From Tamlana carrageenivorans (GTDB lineage: Bacteria > Bacteroidota > Bacteroidia > Flavobacteriales > Flavobacteriaceae), in contig NZ_CP025938.1 of the NCBI RefSeq assembly GCF_002893765.1, forward strand, positions 1,240,001-1,304,000: DNA of 64,000 bases, read 5' to 3'. The notes beneath the pieces are model-generated. The model saw only the letters and a program-made list of their open reading frames with translations, did no database searches and was not told where the DNA came from. Of this stretch, positions 48,257 through 58,019 are shown piece after piece. Position 1 is the stretch's first letter, and each line of letters starts with the position of its first letter. The position numbers and the translations under genes are program-made.

Positions 48257-49230
48257 TACACGGTTCTGTTCATTAAATTATGGCCAAAGGCTTTTAATAA
48301 GGCTTTTTTATCTTCAGAGATATCCAAAGTTTCCAACACATCAAATGCTTTGTTGGTGTATTCCAAAATAGCTGATTTTGTCGCTTCCGCGGAACCAGAA
48401 GACTGAAAAATTGCTTTAGCACCTACTATTTTTTCCGAAGCATCATCAACCGTTGAAGCGAACAAGGATTCCAACTCTTTTTTCTCGGAAGCTTCAGCAA
48501 ATTGAAGCGCTTTCAAATACAAATAGGTTTTTTTATTTTCAATAATATCACCACCTACTTGTTTCCCAAAAGTTTTAGGATCACCAAAAGCATCCAGATA
48601 GTCATCTTGTAACTGAAATGCAATACCTAAATAGCGTCCAAAATCATAAATACCTTCTTGGTCTTCTGTTGAAGCTTTTGCTACAATCGCCCCCATTTTC
48701 ATGGCAGCTCCAACCAAAACGGCTGTTTTAAATTCTATCATCTTTAAATACTCCGGAATGGTAACATCGTTCCGCGTTTCAAAATCGATATCATACTGCT
48801 GGCCTTCACAAACCTCTAAAGCCGTTTTGCTAAACAATTTGGCTAAAGCCTGAAAAACATCGGCTTCATAATGTTCAAAAAGTTGATAAGCCATAATTAG
48901 CATAGCGTCACCAGAAAGAATACCCGTATTAATATCCCACTTTTCATGAACCGTTTGATGGCCACGACGTAGCGGTGCATCATCCATAATATCATCGTGA
49001 ACTAGGGAAAAGTTATGAAATACTTCAATACTCAACGCCGCATTTAATGCTTTTTTATAGTCGCTATTAAAAATATGCGCCGTCATGAGGGTAAGTACAG
49101 GCCTTAAGCGTTTTCCGCCTAAGTTTAAAATGTATTCGATAGGTTGATAAAGTCCTTGAGGTGCCTTAACAATCTGATAATCTTCTAGGAATTTAATAAA
49201 CTCCTCTTGGTATTTTTCTATGGAAAGCAT
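48256..49230 (-). CDS. Polyprenyl (geranylgeranyl/octaprenyl-type) diphosphate synthase
   Basis: 324 residues from MLSIEKYQEE at 49230; the longer in-frame start at 49248 is unlikely. First aspartate-rich motif LVHDDIMDDAPLRRG, second motif FQLQDDYLDAFGD, plus the substrate-binding GGKRLRPVLTL. Trans-isoprenyl synthase that condenses isopentenyl diphosphate with allylic diphosphates, for quinone or carotenoid precursors; chain length not deducible with certainty. dxs in the same window provides upstream precursors. A copy of the 14-bp polar motif lies in its coding sequence. Confidence 0.93.
   Translation of the reverse strand: MLSIEKYQEEFIKFLEDYQIVKAPQGLYQPIEYILNLGGKRLRPVLTLMTAHIFNSDYKKALNAALSIEVFHNFSLVHDDIMDDAPLRRGHQTVHEKWDINTGILSGDAMLIMAYQLFEHYEADVFQALAKLFSKTALEVCEGQQYDIDFETRNDVTIPEYLKMIEFKTAVLVGAAMKMGAIVAKASTEDQEGIYDFGRYLGIAFQLQDDYLDAFGDPKTFGKQVGGDIIENKKTYLYLKALQFAEASEKKELESLFASTVDDASEKIVGAKAIFQSSGSAEATKSAILEYTNKAFDVLETLDISEDKKALLKAFGHNLMNRTV
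48382..48395 (+). repeat. Polar 14-bp motif, copy 5 (inside polyprenyl synthase gene)
   Basis: CGCTTCCGCGGAAC. The gene is on the minus strand, so relative to transcription the motif is inverted compared with copies 2 and 3, while its orientation on the chromosome is the same. Confidence 0.6.
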
Positions 49231-49314
49231 CGCACAAAAATAAACCAATTCGGCTTATTAAAAAGTTTCTGTGTGAAATTACTATTAAATAAATGTTAAA
49301 ACCACGGAAACTAT

Positions 49315-49346
49315 TTTGGTTTTTAAAGTTTCCATATGTACTTTTG
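49315..49346 (+). promoter_or_regulatory. Promoter of the TetR-efflux operon
   Basis: TTTG (49315-49318), 20 nt, TACTTTTG (49339-49346): good match to the Bacteroidota consensus. The predicted transcript start is at about 49351, only 5 nt before the ATG at 49356, so the mRNA is almost leaderless. Confidence 0.7.
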
Positions 49347-49355
49347 CCGCTTCTT

Positions 49356-49961
49356 ATGAAAGATAAAATAATTACCGCATCAAAAGAACTATTTTTAAAC
49401 TACGGGTTTAAAAGTATCACTATGGACGATATTGCCAATCACCTAGGCATATCAAAAAAAACCATTTATGTTCATTTCACAAATAAAACAAAACTTGTAG
49501 AAGCCGTTGCCTTCGATATTTTTGAAAACATTTCCGAAGGTATCGATACCATTTGCAATAATTCTAAAAACCCCATTGAAGAGTTATACGCGATTAAAGT
49601 ATTTGTTCTAAATTATTTGAAAAACGAAAAATCATCTTCGCAATTTCAATTACAAAAATACTACCCCCGAATTGCCGAACGCCTACATTTAAAACAGTTT
49701 GAAAAAATGCAAGTCTGTGTTAAAGACAGCATTCAAAAAGGTATTGACATGCATTTGTTTAGAAAAGAAATTAATGTCGATTTTATTTCAAGAATGTATT
49801 TTAACGGTATGTCTGGTTTAAAAGATCAAACGGTTTTTCCTTTAGAGTTATTTACCATGGATTATCTCATGGAAAACTATTTAGAATACCACTTAAGAGC
49901 CATTGTTGCCGATGAAGGCCTTCAAATATTAAATAAATTTATAACATCAAATCAATCATAA
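49356..49961 (+). CDS. TetR/AcrR-family transcriptional regulator
   Basis: 201 residues from MKDKIITASKELF; the in-frame extension to 49293 covers the promoter and is rejected. N-terminal HTH MDDIANHLGISKKTIYVHFT is classic TetR. The C-terminal 150 residues are an all-helical ligand and dimer domain. First gene of the efflux operon (3 nt before the tolC-like gene), so it probably represses this operon in response to a pump substrate. Confidence 0.92.
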   Translation: MKDKIITASKELFLNYGFKSITMDDIANHLGISKKTIYVHFTNKTKLVEAVAFDIFENISEGIDTICNNSKNPIEELYAIKVFVLNYLKNEKSSSQFQLQKYYPRIAERLHLKQFEKMQVCVKDSIQKGIDMHLFRKEINVDFISRMYFNGMSGLKDQTVFPLELFTMDYLMENYLEYHLRAIVADEGLQILNKFITSNQS

Positions 49962-49963
49962 AA

Positions 49964-51307
49964 ATGAAGAATAAACTAATTGTTTTTTTTAGTTTACTAT
50001 TTGCTATTTCAGGGTATTCACAGGAAACACCAATAGCTTTTAGCTTACAAGAAGCCATAGACTATGCTTTGGAAAATAACCGCAATGTGAAAAATGCCGC
50101 TAGAGACATTGATATGGCCAAAGAAGAAAAATGGCAAGCTACCGCTACAGGTTTACCACAAATTAATGGAGCCGTAGATTACCAAAATTGGTTAAAGCAA
50201 CAAGTATCGTTACTGCCTGCAGAAATAACCGGAGGAAATCCTGGCGAGTTTGTTCCTGTCGAGTTTAGTCCAAAACAAAACATTAACGCCAAAGCGACTT
50301 TAAGTCAATTAATATTTGACGGTTCTTATTTAGTAGCCTTAAAAGCTTCAAAGGTGTATTTAGAAATTTCTGAAAACGCTAAAATTAAAACCGATCTGGA
50401 AGTTAGAAAAGCAGTTATTAATGCCTACGGAAATGTTTTACTAACTGAAGAAAGTATAAAAATTCTCGAGAGTAATAAAGCGATTCTAGAATCGAACTTA
50501 GAGGAAATTCAAAAAACTTTTGAAAACGGTTTGGAAGAAGAAGAAAGTGTTGAACAAATAAAAATCACGCTTTCAAGCTTAATGAGTGATTACAACAATG
50601 TAAAACGCCTAAAACTTTTAGCATACCAAATGCTTAATATCACCTTGGGTATCGATTTAAACACACCTACCGTATTAACAGATAATCTTGAAATATTAAG
50701 TTTACAATACACTTCACTTGAAGCATTAGCCGCCGATGATAGCGTGGAAAACAACATTGATTACTTAATTGCTGAAAACGAAGTTGAAAGCAAAGATTTA
50801 CTGGTAAAACTAGCCATGAGTAAAGGCATGCCAACACTTAGCGCCTTTGTAAATGGTGGATACAGTGCCTTTGGTGAAGACTTCGGTTTTTTTAATAGCA
50901 ATCAAAAATGGTATGCTTCATCCATGTTTGGAGTTAGTTTAAACATTCCAATATTTAGCTCTTTAGGTCGCTCATCAGCAACTCAGGAAGCTCGAATTGA
51001 TTTAGAAAAAGCAAACGAGTCTTTTGTCGAAATCGAACAAAAAATCAAATTAGACATTGCTCGAGCTAAAAGTGAATACCAATTCGCTATAGAAGATTAT
51101 GCTAATAAAAAACAAAATTTAGATTTAGCAGAACGTATAGAACGTAAAAATGAAACCAAATTTTTTGAAGGTATCTCTTCAAGTTTCGACTTACGTCAGG
51201 CGCAAACACAATTATATGTTGCGCAACAAGAATACTTACAATCTATGATTGACATTATCAATAAAAAAGCAGAATTAGACGCCATTTTAAGCCAAATTAA
51301 TTACTAA
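49964..51307 (+). CDS. TolC-family outer-membrane efflux protein
   Basis: 447 residues. Signal peptide KNKLIVFFSLLFAISGYSQ, then two TolC repeats made of long helices (ALENNRNVKNAARDIDMAKE, KQNLDLAERIERKNETKFFE) and short strands. Slightly shorter than E. coli TolC, as usual in Bacteroidota. It forms the outer-membrane channel for the adaptor and RND pump that follow in the operon. Confidence 0.93.
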   Translation: MKNKLIVFFSLLFAISGYSQETPIAFSLQEAIDYALENNRNVKNAARDIDMAKEEKWQATATGLPQINGAVDYQNWLKQQVSLLPAEITGGNPGEFVPVEFSPKQNINAKATLSQLIFDGSYLVALKASKVYLEISENAKIKTDLEVRKAVINAYGNVLLTEESIKILESNKAILESNLEEIQKTFENGLEEEESVEQIKITLSSLMSDYNNVKRLKLLAYQMLNITLGIDLNTPTVLTDNLEILSLQYTSLEALAADDSVENNIDYLIAENEVESKDLLVKLAMSKGMPTLSAFVNGGYSAFGEDFGFFNSNQKWYASSMFGVSLNIPIFSSLGRSSATQEARIDLEKANESFVEIEQKIKLDIARAKSEYQFAIEDYANKKQNLDLAERIERKNETKFFEGISSSFDLRQAQTQLYVAQQEYLQSMIDIINKKAELDAILSQINY

Positions 51308-51317
51308 AAAAATCAAG

Positions 51318-52487
51318 ATGAAAAACATATACACTCTACTACTTGCTTCCGTATTATTTAGCTCATGTGGCTCTGATAAAAAATCATCGGTGGAAGCCAT
51401 TATCGCTACAAACGATTTAGAAAAAATTAGGCAAAAACACACCGAATTAGAAGCTTCTGCTCATGTAATTGCAACACAATTAAAGGAGGTTGAAGATGCG
51501 ATTAAAGCATTAAATCCGCAGTCTAAAATTCCGTTAATCACCACTTTTAAAGCCAACGAAGCACCTTTTAAACATTATGTTGAATTACAAGGTAACGTTA
51601 GCACAAATCAAAACATTGTCATTTACCCTGAGTTTTCAGGAGTTTTAACCTCGGTTTATGTTAAAGAAGGACAGCAGGTTAAAAAAGGACAAATTTTGGC
51701 TAAAATCGACGACGGAGGCTTAAGTCAGCAACTAGCACAGCTAAAAATTCAAGCTAGCCTGGCACAAACAACATATGAGCGTCAAGACCGTTTATGGCAA
51801 CAAAAAATTGGTAGTGAAATGCAATACCTTCAAGCCAAAGCCAACTACGAAGCGCAAACCCAAGCTGTAAACCAATTAGAACAACAAATTGGTAAAACAC
51901 AAGTTCGCGCACCCTTCTCAGGAACCATTGACGATGTAATTACAGACCAAGGTAGTGTCGTTGCTCCAGGGCAAACCCCATTGATTAGAATTGTAAACTT
52001 GGACGATATGTATATTGAATCGGATGTACCAGAAAGCTACGTATCAAGTATTGTTAAAGGAAAAGATGTTCAAGTTTATTTCCCTGTGTTAGAAAAAAAA
52101 ATAAAAACCAAAGTACGTCAATCTGGAAATTACATCAACCCAGCCAACCGTACCTTTAAAGTTGAAATTGCACTACCAAGTAAAGATGAATCAATCTTAC
52201 CTAATTTAACAGCGCGATTAAAAATAAACGACTATACCAGCGAGAAAGCCATTTTAATTCCGCAAAGTATCATTTCAGAAAATGCTGAAGGCCAACAATA
52301 TGTTTATACCATAACAGATAAAGATGGTAAAACGGCTAAAGCACATCGTACCATTATCCAAACAGGTAAAACCCAAGGTGATTTTATTGAAATTTTATCT
52401 GGCATTGAAAACGGACAAGAAATTATTGATGAAGGCGCACGTACCGTTAAAGAAGGTCAGGATGTAAAAATTCTTGAGATTAAATAA
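51318..52487 (+). CDS. RND efflux periplasmic adaptor (membrane fusion lipoprotein)
   Basis: 389 residues. Lipoprotein signal LLLASVLFSSCGS with Cys as lipidated residue. A helical hairpin, a biotinyl-lipoyl-like domain (VYVKEGQQVKKGQILAKIDD and VRAPFSGTIDDVITDQGSVV) and beta-barrel and membrane-proximal domains follow. It bridges the RND pump and the TolC channel. 10 nt after tolC-like gene, 94 nt before the RND gene; that gap contains two short hairpins (ATTCCTG/CAGGAAT at 52495-52514 and ATTCC/GGAAT at 52549-52564). Confidence 0.93.
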   Translation: MKNIYTLLLASVLFSSCGSDKKSSVEAIIATNDLEKIRQKHTELEASAHVIATQLKEVEDAIKALNPQSKIPLITTFKANEAPFKHYVELQGNVSTNQNIVIYPEFSGVLTSVYVKEGQQVKKGQILAKIDDGGLSQQLAQLKIQASLAQTTYERQDRLWQQKIGSEMQYLQAKANYEAQTQAVNQLEQQIGKTQVRAPFSGTIDDVITDQGSVVAPGQTPLIRIVNLDDMYIESDVPESYVSSIVKGKDVQVYFPVLEKKIKTKVRQSGNYINPANRTFKVEIALPSKDESILPNLTARLKINDYTSEKAILIPQSIISENAEGQQYVYTITDKDGKTAKAHRTIIQTGKTQGDFIEILSGIENGQEIIDEGARTVKEGQDVKILEIK

Positions 52488-52581
52488 ATTTTTCATTCCT
52501 GTGCAGTCAGGAATACGTTATAATTAATCCGTTTCATAGTATAAAAAAATTCCTCCTAGGGAATGAAAAAACGAACGACTA

Positions 52582-55500
52582 ATGACTGATAAAAACAATA
52601 AAAAAGACAAAACAAATAAAGAGTTTGCTTGGTCTTCTTGGGCGATTAACAATCAAACCACCATGTATGTTTTGATTACCTTAATCTTATTTCTTGGTGC
52701 TAGTGCTTATTTTAGTTTACCACGAGAAAACTTTCCTGAGGTTAAAGAAACCAAAATATACATTAGTTCGGTATACCCAGGAAATACCGCTGAAGATATT
52801 GAAAAACTCATCACCGACCCACTTGAAGATAAGCTTAAAACGGTAAGTAATGTGGTCGAAATTACTTCAACTTCTCAAGAAGATTATTCGATTATCGTAA
52901 TTGAATTTGATTCCAATATTTCGGTAGAATCGGCTAAACTTAAAGTTAAAGATGAAGTAGATTCAGAAACGGCAAGTGAAGACTGGCCTACGTTTAATGG
53001 CGCCAAGGTAGAACCTAATGTATTCGACTTAAGTTTATCGGAAGAAATGCCTATCCTCAACATTAACATTTCGGGTGACTACCCTATTGATAAACTTAAG
53101 GAGTACGGCGAATATCTAGAAGATAAAATTGAAGGTCTTCAAGAAATTAAACAAGTAGATATTAGAGGTGCTCAAGAAAAAGAAGTTGAAGTTGCGGTAG
53201 ACATCTATAAAATGATGGCAGCTGCCGTAAGTTTTGATGATGTGATTAACTCCATCAACAGAGAAAACCTAACCATGTCGGCTGGAAATTTAGTAACAAG
53301 CGGACAACGTCGAACGATTAGGGTTTTAGGCGAAATTACAAATCCGAAACAACTTGAAAACTTCGTTGTAAAAGTAGAACACGGCAATCCTATATATTTA
53401 AAAGACATCGCCGAAGTTACTTTTAAAGATGAAGACAGAACCACCTACGCTAGAGAGTTTGGAGCACCAGTAGTGATGCTGGATGTTAAAAAGCGTGCAG
53501 GAAAAAACATGGTTGATGCCGCCGATCAAATTCGTGACATCGTAAATGATGCCATTGAAAATGTATTCCCTCCAGACTTAGTGGTAAGCATAGCAAACGA
53601 CCAATCGCCTAAAACTATTGGTCAGGTTGATGATTTAGTAAACAATATCATTTTTGGTATCATACTCGTTGTTACCGTTTTAATGTTTTTCTTAGGCTTC
53701 AAAAATGCCTTATTTGTTGGTTTTGCCATACCTATGTCGATGTTCATGTCTTTAATGATACTCGACTATTTGGGCTACACCATGAATACGATGATTTTAT
53801 TCGGACTCATCATGGGGCTTGGAATGCTAGTTGACAATGGTATTGTGGTTGTAGAAAACGTTTACCGACTTATGTCTGAAGAAGGCATGTCGCGTATCGA
53901 AGCGGCTAAAAAGGGAATTGGCGAAATCGCTTTTCCTATTATCATTTCTACCGCTACAACAGTTGCTGCGTTCATCCCATTAGGGTTATGGCCAGGGGTT
54001 ATGGGTGAATTCATGAAATATTTCCCAATTACCCTATCCATAGTATTAGGATCTTCATTATTCGTAGCGATCTTTTTCAACTCCGTTATGGTGTCTCAAT
54101 TTATGACCATAGAAGATAAAAACATGCCTAAAAAGCAGATTTATAGAATCTCAGCCATATTTGGAGGAATCGGCTTGCTTATTTTATTCTTTGGTGGTTC
54201 ATACCGAGGTTTAGGAACTTTAATGATTGTAACGGTAGGTTTAATATGGATTTACAGATTATTCTTAAGACGTTGGTCTAATAAATTTCAAAATCAATCT
54301 TTACCACGTTGGGAACGATTATATGAGCGTTCACTTCGTTTCGCGATTGGAGGAAGAAAACCCGCCATCATTACCATTTCAACTTTTGTCCTATTAATTA
54401 TAGCCTTTATTGGGTTTGGTGCATCCGTTGGAACACAGCGTACCAAAGTGGAATTTTTCCCAGATAATAAACCTAATCAAATTATTGTCTATATCGAATA
54501 TCCTGAAGGTACCGATATTGAAAAAACCAACGCCATCACTAAAGACATTGAAGAGCGTGTATATAAAATTATAAACGACCCTGTTTACATGCATGGCGAT
54601 CACAATTTCCTTACCGAAAGTGCTGTATCGCAGGTTGGAGAAGGTGCAGGAAACCCTCAAACCGATGGTGGTTCGTCTGCCGAAATGCCGCATCGTGCAA
54701 AAATTACAGCGACCATGCGTGAATATAAATTCCGTGAGGGTGCTAATAGTCAGGAATTACTTAAAAAAGTTCAAGAAAGCTTAAAAGATATTTACCCTGG
54801 TGTCGCTATTTCTGTTGAAAAAGATGCCAATGGCCCTCCTGCAGGTTACCCTATTAATGTTGAATTAGAAGGTGATGACTATGCTGAACTTATCAATACA
54901 GCCGAAAAAATGCGCGATTACCTGAATACTAAAAACATTCAAGGTATAGACGAATTGAAAATAGACGTTAATAAATCGAAGCCTTCTATGATGGTTGAAG
55001 TTGACCGAAAAAAAGCCGGAGAATTAGGTATTTCTGCAAGTCAGGTCGGACAACAATTACGCAACTCTATTTTTGGTGCTAAAGCTGGCATTTACAAAAA
55101 AGATGGCGATGACTACGATATCTATGTGCGTTTTAATGAAGAGAATAGATACAATACCAGTGCTATTTTCAATCAGAAAATCACTTTTAGAGATATGGCT
55201 TCTGGACAAGTTAAGGAAATCCCTGTTTCTGCCGTTACTAAACACAACAACTCTTCTGGGTTTAGTGCTATAAAACACAAAGATGTTAAACGTGTGGTAA
55301 CGCTATACTCTGCATTAGCACCTGGTTTTACCGATGCTGGAGCCATCGTTTCTAAAATACAGTACGAAATGCAAGGTTTCACCGCAAAACCAGACAATGT
55401 AAGCATTGATTATACAGGACAAATTGAAGAACAAAATAAACAAATGGCCTTTTTAATGGGTGCATTCTTTACCGGGTTAGGTTTAATTTTCTTTATTTTA

Positions 55501-56082
55501 ATTTTCCAATTTAACTCCGTTTCAAAACCTGGTATCATCATGTTAGCCATCTTTTTAAGTTTAATAGGCGTTTTTGGAGGCATTGTAGCTACAGGAAGTG
55601 CCTTCGTTATTATGATGACCATGATGGGAATTATTTCCCTTGCCGGAATTGTAGTAAATAACGGTGTGGTACTCCTAGATTACACCCAACTTTTAATAGA
55701 TAGAAAGAAAGTTGAATACAACATGGAAGACAATCAATATCTTAACGATAGTGATTTGGTAGAAATCATAGTAAAAGGTGGAAAAGCGCGTTTACGTCCG
55801 GTACTATTAACCGCTATAACCACAATTTTAGGATTAATTCCATTAGCTACAGGTTTAAACATTAACTTCTTTACACTTTTCAGTGAGTTTGACCCCAATA
55901 TTTATGTTGGTGGTGATAATGTGATCTTTTGGGGTCCTTTAGCCTGGACAGTAATTTATGGCTTATTTGTAGCCACCTTCTTAACCTTAATTGTAGTACC
56001 TATTTTATTCTATTTAGTAACTAAATTTAAAATGTGGTTATATAAAGACCGTGTGGTTTCTAAAGATAATATCACCGCATAA
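52582..56082 (+). CDS. RND-family multidrug efflux transporter (HAE1/AcrB type)
   Basis: 1166 residues, about 100 longer than AcrB. Twelve membrane helices and two large periplasmic loops. Typical AcrB pieces: FSLPRENFPEVKETKIYISS, GLIMGLGMLVDNGIVVVENV (helix 4 with acidic residue used in proton relay) and the C-terminal counterpart GIISLAGIVVNNGVVLLDYT. Extra loop regions between 730 and 860 account for the added length. Substrate unknown: drugs, lipids or metabolites. Confidence 0.93.
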   Translation: MTDKNNKKDKTNKEFAWSSWAINNQTTMYVLITLILFLGASAYFSLPRENFPEVKETKIYISSVYPGNTAEDIEKLITDPLEDKLKTVSNVVEITSTSQEDYSIIVIEFDSNISVESAKLKVKDEVDSETASEDWPTFNGAKVEPNVFDLSLSEEMPILNINISGDYPIDKLKEYGEYLEDKIEGLQEIKQVDIRGAQEKEVEVAVDIYKMMAAAVSFDDVINSINRENLTMSAGNLVTSGQRRTIRVLGEITNPKQLENFVVKVEHGNPIYLKDIAEVTFKDEDRTTYAREFGAPVVMLDVKKRAGKNMVDAADQIRDIVNDAIENVFPPDLVVSIANDQSPKTIGQVDDLVNNIIFGIILVVTVLMFFLGFKNALFVGFAIPMSMFMSLMILDYLGYTMNTMILFGLIMGLGMLVDNGIVVVENVYRLMSEEGMSRIEAAKKGIGEIAFPIIISTATTVAAFIPLGLWPGVMGEFMKYFPITLSIVLGSSLFVAIFFNSVMVSQFMTIEDKNMPKKQIYRISAIFGGIGLLILFFGGSYRGLGTLMIVTVGLIWIYRLFLRRWSNKFQNQSLPRWERLYERSLRFAIGGRKPAIITISTFVLLIIAFIGFGASVGTQRTKVEFFPDNKPNQIIVYIEYPEGTDIEKTNAITKDIEERVYKIINDPVYMHGDHNFLTESAVSQVGEGAGNPQTDGGSSAEMPHRAKITATMREYKFREGANSQELLKKVQESLKDIYPGVAISVEKDANGPPAGYPINVELEGDDYAELINTAEKMRDYLNTKNIQGIDELKIDVNKSKPSMMVEVDRKKAGELGISASQVGQQLRNSIFGAKAGIYKKDGDDYDIYVRFNEENRYNTSAIFNQKITFRDMASGQVKEIPVSAVTKHNNSSGFSAIKHKDVKRVVTLYSALAPGFTDAGAIVSKIQYEMQGFTAKPDNVSIDYTGQIEEQNKQMAFLMGAFFTGLGLIFFILIFQFNSVSKPGIIMLAIFLSLIGVFGGIVATGSAFVIMMTMMGIISLAGIVVNNGVVLLDYTQLLIDRKKVEYNMEDNQYLNDSDLVEIIVKGGKARLRPVLLTAITTILGLIPLATGLNINFFTLFSEFDPNIYVGGDNVIFWGPLAWTVIYGLFVATFLTLIVVPILFYLVTKFKMWLYKDRVVSKDNITA

Positions 56083-56132
56083 AAAGCTAATACATTTCGT
56101 TTTTAATGGTGGCGACTAACGCGATGAACAGT

Positions 56133-56166
56133 AAAAAAGCTTCAATTTTATTATTGGAGCTTTTTT
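56133..56166 (+). terminator. Terminator of the efflux operon
   Basis: AAAAAAGCTTCAAT (56133-56146) pairs with ATTGGAGCTTTTTT (56153-56166), one G-U pair, followed by A/T-rich sequence. 50 nt after the RND stop codon. Confidence 0.8.
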
Positions 56167-56191
56167 AATTTATAGAGTCGTTTAACTTCAC

Positions 56192-56199
56192 TAAATTTG
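56192..56199 (+). promoter_or_regulatory. -7 element of the aspS promoter
   Basis: TAAATTTG at 56192-56199, 20 nt upstream of the ATG at 56219. A -33 TTTG is not clearly placed. Confidence 0.45.
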
Positions 56200-56218
56200 C
56201 ACCTCAATTTTTTTATTT

Positions 56219-57973
56219 ATGTACAGAAGTCATAACTGCGGCGAATTAAGAGCTGCACATATAAATACAGAAGTCACTTTAGCGGGTTGGGTTCAAAAAT
56301 CTAGAGATAAAGGTTTTATTGTTTGGGTCGATTTAAGAGACCGTTACGGGATCACTCAATTGGTTTTTGATGAAGAACGCACCTCTAAAGCACTTATCGA
56401 ACAAGCTCAAGATTTAGGACGCGAATTTGTTATTCAAGTGAAAGGAACCGTAATCGAGCGCGCTTCAAAAAACCCGAACATGCCTACGGGAGATATCGAA
56501 TTGTTAGTTTCAGAATTAAATATTCTTAATGAAGCGAAACTACCACCGTTTACTATCGAAGATAAAACCGATGGTGGTGAAGATATCCGAATGAAATACC
56601 GCTATTTGGACATCCGTAGAAACCCTGTTAAAAACAGCTTAATATTTCGTCATAAAGTCACTCAAGAAGTTAGAAACTATTTATCTAACGCTGGTTTTAT
56701 TGAAGTTGAAACACCATACTTAATCAAATCGACTCCAGAAGGGGCTCGTGATTTTGTAGTGCCTTCACGTATGAACGAAGGTCAGTTTTACGCCCTTCCA
56801 CAATCTCCTCAAACTTTTAAGCAATTGCTTATGGTTGGTGGTATGGATAAATACTTCCAAATTGTGAAGTGTTTTAGAGATGAAGATTTACGTGCCGATA
56901 GACAACCAGAATTCACACAAATAGACTGTGAAATGGCTTTTATCGACCAAGAAGATATTTTAAATGCTTTTGAAGGCTTAACACGTCACTTACTTAAAGA
57001 AGTAAATGGTGTTGAGGTTGAAAAATTCCCAAGAATGCTTTACGATGATGCCATGCGTTTATATGGTAACGATAAACCAGACATCCGTTTTGGTATGGAG
57101 TTTGGCGAATTAAACGCCGTAGCGCAACATAAAGATTTTGGCGTATTTAATAGCGCTGAACTAGTTGTTGGTATTGCTGTTCCTGGCGGAAATAGTTTCA
57201 CCAGAAAAGAAATCGATAAATTAATTTCATGGGTAAAGCGTCCGCAAGTTGGTGCTTTAGGTATGGTTTACTCACGTTGTAATGACGATGGTTCTTATAA
57301 ATCTTCGGTAGATAAATTCTACGATCAGGACGATTTAGCCAAATGGGCAGAAGCAACTAATGCCAAACCAGGTGATTTAATTTGTGTGCTTTCAGGAGAT
57401 AAAAATAAAGTACGTACACAACTTAGTGCTTTACGTATGGAATTAGCTGAACAATTAGGTTTACGTAAACCTGATGAGTTTGCACCGTTATGGGTTATGG
57501 ACTTCCCACTTCTAGAATGGGATGAAGAAACAGAGCGTTACCACGCGATGCACCACCCATTTACCTCACCAAAACCTGGTCAGTTAGAATTATTAAAAAC
57601 CGATCCAGGTGCTGTAAAAGCCAATGCTTACGATTTAGTACTTAACGGTAACGAAATTGGTGGTGGTTCGATAAGAATTCACGATAAAGAAACCCAATCG
57701 TTAATGTTCGATTATTTAGGCTTTACGCCTGAAGAAGCCAAAGCACAATTTGGATTCTTAATGGATGCTTTTCAATATGGCGCACCTCCACACGGCGGTT
57801 TAGCATTTGGATTGGATAGATTGGTAGCCATTTTAGGCGGACAAGAAACCATTAGAGATTTTATTGCGTTTCCAAAAAACAATTCTGGCCGCGATGTCAT
57901 GATCGATGCCCCTGCACCAATCGACGACGCGCAACTCACAGAATTAAGTTTAAAACTAAATTTAAAATCATAA
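56219..57973 (+). CDS. aspS: Aspartyl-tRNA synthetase
   Basis: 584 residues, bacterial-type AspRS. The N-terminal OB-fold anticodon-binding domain (1-105) begins MYRSHNCGELRAAHINTEVT. The class II catalytic core has motif 2 FRDEDLRADRQPEFTQIDCE and motif 3 GGLAFGLDRLVAIL, with the GAD insertion domain (about 290-415) characteristic of bacterial enzymes. Attaches aspartate to tRNA-Asp. Monocistronic, terminated by the hairpin at 57980. Confidence 0.98.
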   Translation: MYRSHNCGELRAAHINTEVTLAGWVQKSRDKGFIVWVDLRDRYGITQLVFDEERTSKALIEQAQDLGREFVIQVKGTVIERASKNPNMPTGDIELLVSELNILNEAKLPPFTIEDKTDGGEDIRMKYRYLDIRRNPVKNSLIFRHKVTQEVRNYLSNAGFIEVETPYLIKSTPEGARDFVVPSRMNEGQFYALPQSPQTFKQLLMVGGMDKYFQIVKCFRDEDLRADRQPEFTQIDCEMAFIDQEDILNAFEGLTRHLLKEVNGVEVEKFPRMLYDDAMRLYGNDKPDIRFGMEFGELNAVAQHKDFGVFNSAELVVGIAVPGGNSFTRKEIDKLISWVKRPQVGALGMVYSRCNDDGSYKSSVDKFYDQDDLAKWAEATNAKPGDLICVLSGDKNKVRTQLSALRMELAEQLGLRKPDEFAPLWVMDFPLLEWDEETERYHAMHHPFTSPKPGQLELLKTDPGAVKANAYDLVLNGNEIGGGSIRIHDKETQSLMFDYLGFTPEEAKAQFGFLMDAFQYGAPPHGGLAFGLDRLVAILGGQETIRDFIAFPKNNSGRDVMIDAPAPIDDAQLTELSLKLNLKS

Positions 57974-57979
57974 CTTTAT

Positions 57980-58004
57980 AAAATCCTGCAACTTGCAGGA
58001 TTTT
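57980..58004 (+). terminator. Terminator of aspS
   Basis: AAAATCCTGCAA (57980-57991) and TTGCAGGATTTT (57993-58004) followed by TT. It lies 7 nt after the aspS stop and before the ClC start at 58020, ruling out an upstream ClC start at 57993. Confidence 0.85.
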
Positions 58005-58019
58005 TTAGTAGATTTAATC

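Noticed and set aside
57993..58019. Upstream start for the ClC gene
   Set aside because: It lies within the aspS terminator hairpin.
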